Assembly: GCA_964020155.1 (NCBI GenBank)
Contig: OZ026554.1
Coordinates: 3,287,827 to 3,351,826 of the forward strand
Length of the DNA: 64,000 bases
Source of the DNA: Chondrilla cf. caribensis
Taxonomy: Eukaryota > Porifera > Demospongiae > Chondrillida > Chondrillidae
Direction: 5' to 3'
Both the position numbers and the translations under genes were made by a program. Positions within the stretch are counted from its first letter, which is position 1. Each line of letters starts with the position of its first letter. Positions 32,997 through 45,976 of the stretch are shown here, one piece after another. Under the pieces are notes generated by a model, which searched no databases, was not told the DNA's origin, and saw only the letters and a list, made by a program, of their open reading frames with translations.

Positions 32997-35424
32997 ATGG
33001 AGTATCATAAGTGTGTGCTGCTCGTGATAGGAGCGCTGGTCTATCTCCCAGGTAAGTAAACTAAGACGTAGAATTCGCTTCAAAATCTCATTCGTGTATT
33101 TGACTGTCTTTTTTGCGATTCCAACTATAGGGTGTATACGTGTTGTGGACGGCCAATCACCACTTCCACTGCAGCAATACTACGTTATAGGTAGTCTGCA
33201 GTCAGTATCTAGTTATAACAGTTGCGTCAACTCGACAAACTCCGAGATCGCATCGAATGCGAGCCCATTCCTCAACTGTACTCTTGATGGCTTACTGTTG
33301 AACGGTCCGGTTGTTCATAATATTGCTTGGTTATCTAGCGAAACCATCCAGGTATGGTGGATATTCTCTGAGCCAGTAGTGGTGAACAGCGTACGTTGGA
33401 CATTCGACGTTAGCGCTGACATGGGACTAGTGGATCGAATTGATGTACGTCAAAGTACAGACGGTAGCCATTCCAAGATGTTGAATACTACCAATTTTGT
33501 TGCTACGGTCCGCCAACGTGCGAGTTTTCTTGTGAGCTTGGACTCTAATGCTGTGGACGCGGCAGGGTATTGGATTTTCGAATTCTCGATGTCATCAGAG
33601 TCGAAGAAGGTGGTTTTGGTCCAAGGGCTTCCCAATATAAGTAAGTATTTGCATGCACACGATTGAAACAATATTGATCTATTTGTATATGCTAGAATCA
33701 ATGTGTATGCATTATATGTCTATAAATTATAACAATGTTGGATGTATATAACCATGGATGGAGACTGGTATATACTGTATAATATTATCCTGAATGTATG
33801 TACCACACAGAGGCTGACCAATACAGTATATATAGTACCAGTGCACAGTTGGTAAAACCTGGGGTGGATGTCACTTAAACCCACACAGCCATTTCATTAC
33901 ATTTGACAAATCATAGACAATAAATTATACTTCCAGTATAAGTAGTGTTATATGTTGCATCTCAAGTAAGGGAATAAACATCTAAATTAAATATAAATTA
34001 ATGATACAGTCTTAATAGTGAGCCGGGGTATAGGGTTAGGGTTTGGTTCTGACAATCAAAGTCTCCATGACCTAAATTCAGACTCCGGTATCATGCTTCA
34101 TCACTGATCCTTCTTACTGTATCTGTTACAGCTCTTGTGATGGAAACAAATTCTACTTCAACATCACATACCCAGCCAACTTCTTCAACATCACATACCC
34201 AGCCAACTTCTTCAACATCACATACCCAGCCAACTTCTTCAACATCACTACCAAGCTCTACTCCAACATCACTACCAAACTCTTCTCCAACATCCATACC
34301 AGGATCTACTACCGGTAAGTAAAAATCATTTCGAGGAGCATATGAAGCTTATTACTTACCATTTTCCTTTACCATTTGTGATCACTAAGTACACACCACT
34401 TTTTCTCTCTTACTCAACTTTAGACAATACATCTGATCAAGACACAGCTGTACTGTATGCAGTAGTTGGAGTGCTAGGATCTGGGATCTGTATCTTGACC
34501 ATTGTCGTAATAGTGATTATTTCCATTTTTGTGGCAAGAACAAAGCGTACTATTTTAGTCCGTTCTGGGAAAAACACTCCAGCTGAAGCAATCTATTCTG
34601 AGCCCAATGGTTTTAGTCCACGCAGCATCAGTTTTCCCAAAGACCCTGCCTACTCCGGGAGCACAGGCAGTCATCCTTACGACGAACCACACCTGCCCGT
34701 TGGCAACTATACTAACTGCCGAAGAATGTCACCAGTTTATGCAGAGCCAGAGACAATGCCAAACGGCGTCTCAAAACTCTTATCTCTCCCATCTATAACC
34801 TTGCTGTCTACAGGCAGTGACCCAGCTCTTGCAGGTCACAGGTTCAATATGCTTGGTACAGCAAAGGAGTATTCACTTCCAGAACTTATAGGATCAACGA
34901 AATCACTCACGTGTAAGCCTTCTGGACAATCCCCTATCACCCCTCCTGATTCAAGCCACGACAATGTGTACCGCACGTTAGAAGGTTCTTGTAGTGGTGA
35001 TGACAGCTCTGATGATGAAATGACTCAGAAAGAGTTCCGTGTACCATCTGAAGAAAACAGCGGTTATGCCGTTCTGGAGCAGGGTGACTCAGATGAAGAA
35101 CAACAGGATGAACCAAATTCTCCAGTTAGAAATGACTCCGCTGCCTCAAAGGTGATGCTTATATCATGCGATACAGATGTTGATTCGCCTACAGAAAGTA
35201 AGAGGCCGAACCTCTCTACTGAAATCAGTAAGTCAGCCCCAACCTTGGCACAGCTGGAGGTTGACCTGATGTATACCCAAATCAGTAAAGTGAAAAAAGA
35301 GCCAACGCCTACCAAACAGCTGCAACCAGTGGCCACTCATGACTACGCAGAACCAGAGATAGTGACATCATCATCAAATGATCTCTCTCCACATGTTAAA
35401 AACAGTGACAGTAGCGAGGTCTAA
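32997..35424 (+). CDS. Single-pass membrane receptor with mucin-like repeat and multi-tyrosine (YxEP / ITIM-like) cytoplasmic tail
   Basis: Four exons (32997-33051, 33131-33640, 34132-34314, 34424-35424) join in phase to 582 aa. Residues 1-19 form a signal peptide (CVLLVIGALVYL). Residues about 20-188 are a Trp- and Cys-containing ectodomain with N-glycosylation sequons (NST, NAS, NCT, NTT); its pattern (VRWTF, DRIDVRQSTDGS, YWIFEFS) suggests a galactose-binding/discoidin-like beta sandwich, which is inference. Residues about 190-249 are a Ser/Thr/Pro stalk with three TSSTSHTQP repeats. A transmembrane helix follows (about 258-286), with a basic stop-transfer (RTKR). The 295-residue tail holds Y307SEP, Y335DEP, Y355AEP, Y557AEP, YRTL (432), SGY464AVL and LMY533TQI. 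The last two fit the ITIM consensus; YxEP motifs resemble SH2 docking sites. The first ATG lies 132 bp after the DPH2 stop. No family name is assigned; ligand unknown. Confidence 0.85.
34150..34258 (+). repeat. 27-bp coding minisatellite in the receptor stalk
   Basis: ACTTCTTCAACATCACATAC plus CCAGCCA repeats three times in frame, encoding TSSTSHTQP, then degenerates into SSTPTSLP-type repeats. Copy number probably varies between alleles (inference). Confidence 0.9.
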
Positions 35425-37241
35425 CACACAACTGTGTTATTATGATATTCCTTTGTAATTTCCGTTATTATTAAAACTACATATGTCACACCTGTCCATC
35501 ACTTCAAAATTACATTGCAGCAATATAATGTAATTCTGTCGATAATAATACATAATACTATTCAGACTCAGTGTATTATTATTATTATTATTTGTACTAT
35601 AATTATTGTACTACATGTATTTGTCAGTTATGTATGTACTGCGTGTCCTTGATATTATTTAGTATAATATATTACATAAGATCTGATCATTCACAATTTA
35701 CTTATAATACTGTAGCAATAGTACAATATATACACATATGATAATACCATAATTATACAGTAATAATTTGTGTAATATTATTATAAGTGCAAGTATGCAT
35801 ATATGGCATGTTGCTGGACCAAAATCCAAAATCACAGCATACACTTGGGCATTTCCAACTAAAGGTCAAAGTTCATTTTGCATAGTCTCTGAAACAGTGG
35901 TTTTATAAATAATTTGAAATTCTTCAATGAATCAGCAGAGGTTTCCAGAGATGGTTAATTTGTTTTATATTTTCATATTATACTGAGTTATACATGTACA
36001 GTAACCCAAATTACAGGTGGGAGCCTTCTCAGAGTTCGGTACATTCCAGCCAATTACCCATCAAATTCTAAAAATATTAGAATTTTAATACAGTTTACAT
36101 GAATATCCCAGCCCCAATAGTACAGTGAAGACGACATGTATTTATCTTTCGAGTTCAAGATGGCCATAGAATCAAAGCATATTATAGTGGATTGGTTGAA
36201 GCACATAATATACATTCTATATAATGCAATCACAATTACTACTCTCAAGAATCCTTGTTACATGGAGTCGGACAGGTATATAGACTTTCAACATCAGAAA
36301 TATATGTCGTAAGATCACCTTACAATAAGACCTAATTGATTGATTATGTGCAAATATGTGGCCTCAACTGTGAGGTTCTATTTTCCAGACAAGAGACATA
36401 ATATTATTATCGTCCCCGAGTGTGGCTGACTACAGTAAAACTGCATGAGGGTTATTTGAATTGGCTGGTTAAACCCAATGTTAGCCTTCTTATGTAGTCA
36501 ATTTACAAGGTTCTGAAAACTGTTGACAAACTGAAAATGAACACACCTTTATATTCTGGAGTACAGAAAATTGTGTGTTTGTTACTACGTACTACTGCAA
36601 TTAGTGTACTTTAAATTATAATAATTATATATAATATTATAGACTCGCGTAGCCCAGACCCATTCCCGCCTCCAATTTTAAATTGGAAATACTAATAATA
36701 TTATATACTACCAAACTAGCACTGATAATAATTATTATGGTTGCACCATTTCATGCAATGGATGTATCCAGAGATTATATATATAATCATATTTTAGAGA
36801 CAATGCATGTAGATGAGAAGTGTTACATTATTCAGCTTATGCCTCTTACAAAGTCTAGAACAAAATTAATATTAGCTTGACCACCATGAGCTACGTCAGA
36901 AAGTGTCTATCTGTTTTGGGAGTGTATGCATGGACGTATGGCTTCATGCTACACTTGCTACACTACTATTTGATAATAGGTTATTACGACCACTTCTTTC
37001 AATAATTATAAAATTCTCAAAAATTCAAATATATATTAAATACATAAAAGTTACAGTAAACATATACGTATACACATCTTGCACAGTCAGCATCAAATGA
37101 ACCAACACTATACACAGTATAAAGCATCAATATGTATAAGTATGTATATCATGCATAATATTTCCTAATTACTGTACATTTACATAACAATAGTACATGG
37201 ATTATATTAACGAGTGATATCAATGTACGTTACATGTGTAC
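35425..37241. other. AT-rich 3' flank of the receptor gene; no gene seen
   Basis: ATTAAA at 35470 is the only candidate polyadenylation signal noted near the stop. The rest is AT-rich with ATT/TAT runs. Short reading frames lack splice-site or family support. Confidence 0.6.
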
Positions 37242-37848
37242 CTAACTGCTGGAGTAGAGAATGATCAAACTAACACAGTGGCCACTGTAATTGGAAGCCA
37301 TTCGCACTTCATCATAGGTGGCAAGGTCACTCAATGGATTAGAAGTTGAGTTGGACGTCCTTCCACAATTAGGGTACTCCTGAATTAGAAAATTAAACAG
37401 ATTGAGTAAAGGTTACAGGAAATAAGGTGAGGGCGGAATCCTTTATACCCATTCAATTGCATAGCTTACACCAATTCTGAAAATCAGATTTGCATAAAAG
37501 TCAATTTATAAACTGATTAATCAATTAATGTCCTCCACTAGAATTAGAGCCTTATCAAGCTTTATCACTTAATTCCGTGGGAACTTCCACCCAAGTACAA
37601 GGGGAAGCACTCCCTCTCATAAAAATAAAATATTCATGGCTTCTCAGGTGTGAGGATAGGAAGGATTGTGGGCAGTACATAGTAACGTCATATCCTAGGA
37701 TTTGTCCAGATGCATTGTTAGCCTTCCATTGCCAGCTAGTGACGTGAGACTTGGGCTTGATGAGGAGAATGTTGAAGGAGAGCAATACTGCATAAGGGGA
37801 ATCCCCTATTAGTCTGCCACAATTAAGCCAGGAAAGACACCGGTACAC
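37242..37848 (-). CDS. Coding-like stretches, strand uncertain (unrecognised)
   Basis: On the minus strand 37242-37379 reads from a good acceptor to a stop (EYPNCGRTSNSTS to LIILYSSS). A second stretch, 37555 to about 37820, follows a polypyrimidine acceptor (GDSPYAVLLSFNILLIKP, SPCTWVEVPTELSDKA, stop). Both look like protein, but the opposite strand is also open over parts of them, and the two do not join with a strong donor. They could be terminal exons of one or two unknown genes, or fossils. Confidence 0.22.
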
Positions 37849-37854
37849 TGTACG

Positions 37855-38040
37855 TCACATGTCTATACACCTCATGTCACACATCTGTACACATCATGTC
37901 ACACATCTGTACATCTTATGTTGCACATCTGTACACCTCATGTCACATGTCTATACACATCATGTCACATCTGTACACATGTCGCACATCTGTACACATC
38001 ATGTCACACATCTGTACACCTCATATCAATTCACACGTCA
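37855..38040. repeat. 21-22-bp minisatellite
   Basis: Units of CTGTACACATCATGTCACACAT-type sequence, somewhat degenerate, about 8 copies. Confidence 0.85.
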
Positions 38041-38747
38041 CATCCTGTATCACCACACGTCAGGTCACATGACTGTACGTTTCTTGTTAAGTGATTGCAA
38101 AGACATATCCAAGGAACTGGGATTTCAATAAAAAAATGTATTAAGTTGGAATGTGTTCGCCTTGTAGTATCCATGGTACCAGATTAGGTCATACAATGAA
38201 TATCACAATAAATGTGTATCACAGTTACTGTACATACGTATGTACGTACGTATGGATGTAGAAGTACTATGTAAGAAGTCTACACATACATCGTATGTAC
38301 TATGTGAATGGAACACAACGTATTATGTATCTGCATAGGTATTATGTACAGACCATGAACAATACTATTGTGAATTGTGCTACGTATGTACGTATGCTCG
38401 AAATAATATGATATGCACGTACGCACATATTCTCATGTCAACGCCAAGCATGAGATGCGACACAAAGTTCAGAGGTACATACTACAGTACAAAATAGGAA
38501 ATATGTACACGTGTGTCACTGTGTGTGTGTATGTGTGTGAGGGAGGTGGCAGACAAAGTGTTGCCTATATATGGTGATAAATAGAATTAAAACTACTTCT
38601 AAATCAGGAAACTCATCCTGTATGATATAATCTCGAAAATTGAAATAGAAGAGTGTACTATTTAAAAACACGATTCATCCAACGATTGACCTTCAACCCA
38701 ATCGACTGTTGGCCTTTGTGTCTGTATGTACTTCTGCTTGATTGCTC

Positions 38748-38908
38748 CAGCCGCTCCATGGCATGTATATCAAATTATAATCACAACAAGCTCTAATGGT
38801 GTTACATTCATCCAGCTTCCCGATTTATTGGACACTATTCCACATTCAGAATGGCATCAGACAACCCAGGCATCACAGTACAGACATGTATGTGCGAGTC
38901 TAAAGTAA
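38748..38908 (+). CDS. Possible plus-strand terminal exon, unrecognised
   Basis: After an acceptor-like TTGATTGCTCCAG there are about 53 open codons (APWHVYQIIITTSSNG, LPDLLDTIPHSEWHQ) to a TAA. The reverse strand is broken by stops here. No partner exon was found with confidence. 39240-39600 holds further coding-like sequence on the minus strand (DISLNGLALDGVTLASRYAR), equally unassigned. Confidence 0.2.
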
Positions 38909-39904
38909 TATTGCAGATATTTTATTGAGTATATTATTATAATTATAATAATAATTATTTTTACCATTAGTTTTGTCAGCAATAAATGAACATAATGATA
39001 TTTGTTACATAAGAAAATCTATCCTACACAAATGCAACCCAAAGATGAAATTATTTATGACATAGGAACAATCCAATATTTAACAGGATTAGCAAGCAAT
39101 ACAGAAATGATATAAAGAACATACACAATACATACGTAGTATGTACATGTATGCAGGTGTGTTTCCAGTGTGTAGTAAGCACACTGTACAAGCTTCATAC
39201 AAGTAGGTGTTGGTGAGAATCCCATAACTGATGATTCAAGAACTACCTGGCATATCTGGAAGCCAGTGTGACACCATCCAGTGCAAGGCCATTCAGTGAA
39301 ATGTCAGCAGGTTGAGTCACCCCTCCATTCGCAGGGAGATACTCACTGTGGTAATGCGTGATGTCACCCTCTCCTGTGGTCCCACAGACTGTACGGATTC
39401 CTTCTCAGAACTAGTTTACAACCTCAGGAGATTGTGGGGCCTCAATACATTCCAGACTAAATGTAACACAGCTAGTCTTACAATCTACTTCACATGAGCA
39501 TAGTATCCCATGGATACTAATAGATTTCCGCATTGTGGTTGAACACTTGGAGAGCTTCACACATACTTCCACAAAGAGTACATTAGCAGACCCATAAGTG
39601 CACACACGTATGGACATTATGTGCAAGGTACATACATACACTGGTATATACGTACGTATGTACAACATGTACATACACAATGCAACAGGTTGTGGTTCTG
39701 AATAGTGAGAATACCATCAACATGGAGTTATGCAAAGTGAACTAACCATAAAATATGCAACGACTACACCAGGTTAGAGAGGGGCTGGGATCAGATCCCA
39801 CCTTGGAGAATACCACACTATAGTTGATCCCAATTAAGTGATACTGCTTGCTGTCAGGTTAGTAGAAACTGCAAATTGTTGGAATATTTCAAAATATCCG
39901 CATA

Positions 39905-40077
39905 CAGTGAATACTTGTTAGTCCGCCATGATTCGTTTTCAAAAATATAGTGGATTAACAAGTTTGGTGAATTAACTGGATAATCATTGGTACTTGTATA
40001 TCATATCGGTACTGTGGAATTGTGGCAGATTAAAGGTCTAGCGGATAGAGCGGTGGCAGATTAACGAGAATTCACTG
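39905..40077. mobile_element. Inverted-repeat element family A, copy 6
   Basis: CAGTGAATACTTGTTAGTCC to GAGAATTCACTG. A shorter related fragment (ATGGTGGATTAACAAGTTTA) lies at about 40440-40500. Confidence 0.8.
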
Positions 40078-40789
40078 CATGTACACATGTACTTACAGTG
40101 CCCACAATGGTGAGGTTCATATAGAATACTATAACAGTGAATACATATATATATATATATATATAATATTATATATAAAGGCCACCCAAACGACCAGGGA
40201 CCAGTGGCCTCTGTACTGTAGGTGGGTGGCCTTTATACAGAGGTGGTTTACTGCAGTTGATGTGACATACGTAGTGGATGGTTCAATAATGGTCGCTCAG
40301 GATGAGTGGTCTTTGTCTAGAAGTGCCTATTACTGTAATACAGGCTCCACTGTGTTTCTAACTTACTATGAAATTATGCAGCACAATACAATCAATACAT
40401 TGGAGACCACCACACAATGGTATGAAGTGGCATTGGAAATTGTTTTCAGAAGTATGGTGGATTAACAAGTTTAATCAGCGGAATACCTAGATATTATTAG
40501 AAGTGGTATTGGAACTGGCATGAAATAGATAAATAGGAAAACCCACATACGTACATACATACATAGTTGATGTTCAGTGGGTTCTCTGTACTCACGTACA
40601 TAAGGTTGGTATGTACGTCATTCTGCAAATATGTACACCTGAGCAGGTGTAAGTATGCGAAAAGGTATATGGATATTCAATAGTGCTGGTTGCAAAATGC
40701 CACACATACAATAGCAGTTAAAAGACATCATCATGTTGCTAGGAGACACTTGGAGGTAAACAAACTTTGGCCTTGCATCACCATACATA

Positions 40790-40974
40790 CAGTGAATTCC
40801 TGTTAATCTGCCGTTATATTATCTGCCAAACCTTTAATATGCCACAATTTCCCACTACGTATATAATGTACAAGCAAGAATGAATACATAGATAATTATC
40901 CAGATAATCTGTCAAATTCATTAATATGTTGCACTTTTGGAAATGGAATTGCAGTAGTTGAACATAATTCACTG
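40790..40974. mobile_element. Inverted-repeat element family A, copy 7
   Basis: CAGTGAATTCCTGTTAATCT to CATAATTCACTG, TA on both flanks, more diverged than other copies. Confidence 0.75.
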
Positions 40975-41323
40975 TACGTGTGTCCAGTGCACAATGTGAC
41001 ACACAGTACCTGGAGATACACCATACTGCAGTACCTAGTGTACAACCAGCAGACTGCTACAGTGAAGCCCATGATCCAACACGGTTAACATTACAAACTA
41101 CCATGTGAAACCTCCACAACCTTTGTGATCTGACATGCACTTGTTCCCAAGAGTGTCAGTTGTCAAGGGTCCACTGTCTTATGGAGGGGAATTAGAGCAT
41201 TCAAGACTCAGTCTACCATATGATAATATCATAGCGGGAATCGGTTCACTGGGGAATTCCCCCTAGTAGAGGATTTATAGACAGAGACATCTAAATCAGC
41301 CAAGCCATTTATTGTATGAGATA

Positions 41324-41508
41324 CAGTAATTCTTATCAATCCGCCACCACTTCATTCACCAAACCCTTTTATCTGGCTCAATTTCCCAGTACCAATAATA
41401 TCATTATAAAAACAAGCACTAATGAATATCTAGGTATTCTGCTGATCGAACTTGTTAATCCACCATACTTTTGAAAACAATTTGCAGTGGATTCACATGA
41501 ATTCACTG
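41324..41508. mobile_element. Inverted-repeat element family A, copy 8
   Basis: CAGTAATTCTTATCAATCCG to ATGAATTCACTG with TA flanks; interior diverged, with the TATCTGGCT and CCAGTACCAATA motifs kept. Confidence 0.72.
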
Positions 41509-41864
41509 TACTCCTATTGTACATTTTAAGAGTATCATCACACACTTGACGTGTTGTCTTCAGACAAATTTGATTTTTAACAACATTTGCCATTTTAGGT
41601 ATTCCTGACGTGGGAGATAATACATGGAGTGAACCTACGTACATAGCACAAGTCTGACCTATGGATGGCTACATATACACAGAAGCATTAGAATACCTTG
41701 GAAGTGGGAGAGGATACCATACTAAGTAAACACACCTGTGTTCCAGACAGGAAAGGGTCAATGAACCCTAATGACTTACCTCACCACACATCCTGCCAGT
41801 AAGAGGGAGATCCCAGTCATTTATCATAGGTCAGGAGTATGGTTCAGCAGGTATTTCCTACACC

Positions 41865-43200
41865 CCAAGGGGCATATGGTACACCCAGGGGAGGGGGCAT
41901 ACAGTACACCCAGGGGAAGGGGCATACAGTACACCCAGGGGAGGCACATATGGTACACCCAGGGGAAGGGCATACAGTACACCCAGGGGAGGGGCATACA
42001 TACAGTACACCCAGGGGAGGGGCATACAGTACACCCAGGGGAGGGGCATACATACAGTACACCCAGGGGAGGAACATACAGTACACCCAGGGGAGGGACA
42101 TACAGTACACCCAGGGGAGGCGCATACATACAGTACACCCAGGGGAGGGGCATACATACAGTACACCCAGGGGGAGGGGGCATACAATACACCCAGAGGA
42201 GGGGCATACATACAGTACACCCAGGGGAGGGGACATACAGTACACCCAGGGGGAGGGGCATACAATACACCCAGAGGAGGGGCATAAATACAGTACACCC
42301 AGGGGAGGGGCATACAATACACCCAGAGGAGGGGCATAAATACAGTACACCCAGGGGGAGGGGGCATACAATACACCCAGAGGAGGGGCATACATACAGT
42401 ACACCCAGGGGAGGGGACATACAGTACACCCAGGGGGAGGGGCATACAATACACCCAGAGGAGGGGCATACATACAGTACACCCAGGGGAGGGGACATAC
42501 AGTACACCCGGGGGAGGGGCATACATACAGTACACCCAGGGGAGGGGCATACATACAGTACACCCAGGGGAGGGGCATACAATACACCCAGAGGAGGGGC
42601 ATAAATACAGTACACCCAGGGGAGGGGACATACAGTACACCCAGGGGGAGGGGCATACATACAGTACACCCAGGGGAGGGGCATACATACAGTACACCCA
42701 GGGGAAGGGCATACAGTACACTCTGGGGAGGGACATACAGTACACCCAGGGGAGGGGCATACATACAGTACACCCAGGGGAGGGGCATACAATACACCCA
42801 GAGGAGGGGCATACATACAGTACACCCAGGGGAGGGGACATACAGTACACCCAGGGGGAGGGGCATACAATACACCCAGAGGAGGGGCATAAATACAGTA
42901 CACCCAGGGGAGGGGACATACAGTACACCCAGGGGGAGGGGCATACATACAGTACATCCAGGGGAGGGGCATACATACAGTACACCCAGGGGAGGGGCAT
43001 ACAATACACCCAGAGGAGGGGCATACATACAGTACACCCAGGGGAGGGGACATACAGTACACCCAGGGGGAGGGGCATACAGTACACCCAGGGGAGGGGC
43101 ATACAGTACACCCAGGGGAAGGGCATACAGTACACCCAGGGGAGGGGCATACAGTACACCCAGGGGGAGGAGTTGTACATTTCATACACCCAGGGGAGGT
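41865..43200. repeat. 1.3-kb G-rich minisatellite (ACACCCAGGGGAGGGGCATACAT type)
   Basis: About 50 units of 21-29 bp built from CAGTACACCCAGGGGAGGGG plus CATA or CATACATA, with ordered variants (GGGGGAGG, AGAGGAGG, AAATACA). Units recur in blocks, so a higher-order structure is visible. G runs on the plus strand could form G-quadruplexes. Reading frames of up to 461 codons across it are artefacts. Confidence 0.97.
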
Positions 43201-43352
43201 GTTGTACATACTATATAGTTTAACGGAAGGGAGAGTTCATACATATGCAGTATAATGTATAGTGTACTAGGAGAAGGAGGTTGTACATTTAGTACACATA
43301 GGGGGAGGTTGTAAATATAGTATGCCCAAGTCAGAAGGGACGGTATATACAT

Positions 43353-43902
43353 ATAATGAAATCCAATTTACTTACTGATACTTTGAGCCTATCCACGAAG
43401 CTCGCACATGAAGATTTACATTCATGGTATTACTTCTTATCGAATTACGTAAAAACACAAGGATTCAACATTACATTGAGCCAACCAACCATTAACCAGA
43501 TAAAGGAACGATCACAAGACAACATCTACAGAATTTAAATTACCAAGGGCATCTCTGGTAAGGGTGGAAATAAACTAAGATACTATCAACTGCTAAAACA
43601 ACCTCTCCACAACATGAAAAATATCTAACTGTTATCAAGGATCCTATGCCCAGGCAAGCAGTGACTAGATTGAGAATAAGTAACCATACTCTCCTAATTG
43701 AAAATTCAGCAAAGTACATATATAATGCTATGAAACTTAGATCTGCATTGTTGTCACCTCCTGTTTAGTTGCTATTAATTTAAATTTACAATTTATCATT
43801 CAATAATTCGCCATTAATTGAAATAAAAAATTCTTAGGTCTAAGGGCCATTTTGACTTACAAAGACCGGTGATGATGATTATTATTATTATTATAATATT
43901 AT
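43353..43902 (+). pseudogene. Decayed LINE fragment (C-terminal region of a non-LTR retrotransposon ORF and 3' tail)
   Basis: A plus-strand frame reads TLSQPTINQIKERSQDNIYR, stop, then GGNKLRYYQLLKQPLHN. After one frame change it reads AVTRLRISNHTLLIEN. The K-L-R-x-Y-x-L-x-K and LRISNHxLxIE patterns recur in the region after the reverse transcriptase of many invertebrate LINEs. An in-frame stop and a frameshift show that it is dead. A TGATGATTATTATTATTAT tail at about 43870-43895 fits a LINE 3' end. It separates two G-rich minisatellites. Confidence 0.55.
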
Positions 43903-43954
43903 GTTTATGTATATAGTACACTAAGAAGATTGGAGGAGCTAATATGTTTATGTA

Positions 43955-44605
43955 GCACACCTAAGGGGGAAGGGTTGTACATATACTGCGCCCAGGGGGA
44001 TAGGGTTGTACATATACTGCACCCAGGGGGAAGGGTTGTACATATACTGCACCCAGGGGGAAGGGTTGTACATATACTACACCCAGGGGGAAGGATTGTA
44101 CATATACTGCACCCAGGGGGAAGGGTTGTACATATACTACACCCAGGGGGATAGGGTTGTACATATACTGCACCCAGGGGGAAGGGTTGTACATATACTG
44201 CACCCAGGGGGAAGGGTTGTACATATACTACACCCAGGGGGAAGGGTTGTACATATACTACACCCAGGGGGAAGGGTTGTACATATACTACACCCAGGGG
44301 GAAGGGTTGTACATATACTACACCCAGGGGGAAGGGTTGTACATATACTACACCCAGGGGGAAGGGTTGTACATATACTGCACCCAGGGGGATAGGGTTG
44401 TACATATACTACACCCAGGGGGAAGGGTTGTACATATACTACACCCAGGGGGAAGGGTTGTACATATACTACACCCAGGGGGAAGGGTTGTACATATACT
44501 ACACCCAGGGGGAAGGGTTGTACATATACTACACCCAGGGGGAAGGGTTGTACATATACTGCACCCAGGGGGAAGGGTTGTACATATACTGCACCCAGGG
44601 GGAAG
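43955..44605. repeat. 30-bp minisatellite, about 22 copies
   Basis: Unit GTACATATACTGCACCCAGG plus GGGAAGGGTT, remarkably uniform, with TGCACC/TACACC and GGAAGG/GGATAGG variants. It shares the ACACCCAGGGG core with the array ending at 43200, so both probably derive from one ancestor. Open frames through it are artefacts. Confidence 0.97.
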
Positions 44606-45540
44606 GGATTGCTATAAAATATGTAGTACACCCAGATGGGTAGGGGGTTGTACATATAGTATACTGGAATATATATGTAATACTATATGTATTATATGTA
44701 TATATAGTGTCCTATAATAATAAGGTTACCATACATAACAACAGTTGCATGTTGCAGTCATATTTGTATATGGGGATTCTTGGTTCTCGGACTTCACCTG
44801 TATGACACATGTACAGTCTCTCCTCTCATTCGAATATATCTTGAATCTCAGATCAGTGCATGTACGTACACAGGCGCCTTGATAAACTTTAACACTCTTG
44901 GTGAACAAATATACTGTATGCTAGAATATGAAGTTTGACAGATTATAGAGGTTTATACAGTACAGTTTGCAAAGGTGGCTGTGTCTCACAATGTGGTCAA
45001 ATGTTAGAAGATGTTGGACTACGGAGGTTCAACTGTAGGTACATATGTACATACATACTTATTATATTGGGAGTTCATTCAGTTGGTGGGAGATTGGATG
45101 CAGTTGTCTAATCTCAGAAGTATGCAATGCAGACAACACATGGTTAGTGAGTACACTATCCAGTTACATTGTAAAGGATGTGGTGTAACATGTAATAGGT
45201 GACACTTCAGGATGTAGTCACAACACTTTGCCACATCAACTGACCTCACCCCCATGCACCTCAGTGTTACTATTAGCCAGTATTGGATATCCATACCAAA
45301 TTCAGCGTCCGCTGTACTGTATATTCATGTTTGTGTAGTGTTCATCTGTGTATACCATGGGGGTGTGAGAAGTGTTCCACTGACACATACCAGAGGTGGG
45401 AGAGAGGGAGGATTGCTTTGTGTGATCTCATCAACTTCAAAATGTGACATGCTAACGTATGTATGTGTGTATGTGATAGATCATGTACTGACATCTGAGG
45501 TGCTGGTAAGTACATTCAAACACAGGGAGTGATCAATTAT
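44606..45540. other. Repeat-poor spacer; no gene seen
   Basis: Unique-looking sequence with scattered ATGTACGTAC motifs and short unsupported reading frames. Confidence 0.5.
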
Positions 45541-45654
45541 ATAGGTATGACCTACATACTACACATACATACAATGCAGGTATAACACATACGTACTGTA
45601 CACACATGCACATACACATAAAAAACACATGCATGTACCTAAATGTACGTACAA

Positions 45655-45834
45655 GTGCAAACACACACACACACACACACACATACACACACACACAAAC
45701 ACACACACACACACACACACACACATAAACATAATATATGCACACACGTGCACATGCACCTACATACACATACACACACATATGCACATATACACACACG
45801 TTGGCATGCGAACACACACGCACACAAACAAACA

Positions 45835-45902
<68 letters not shown>
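45655..45902. repeat. (CA)n compound microsatellite at the left edge of duplication unit 1
   Basis: CA tracts interrupted by CATATGCAC/CATGCAC spacers. A similar (CA)n block (48058-48275) precedes the second unit. Confidence 0.95.
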
Positions 45903-45903
<1 letters not shown>

Positions 45904-45976
45904 TCTAATGTGTAAGACACAGATACTTGGGATTGTGGAGATAACTAAACAGTTGATAAGACATCAAAGACTAGAA

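Noticed and set aside
34091..34297. Minus-strand frame of acidic DVEEVGWVC repeats
   Set aside because: It is the antisense of the receptor's 27-bp coding repeat.
41824..43209. Very long open frames (up to 461 codons) on both strands, rich in Pro/Cys/Tyr
   Set aside because: They come from a minisatellite whose units lack stops in several frames at once; no start context, splice sites or homology.
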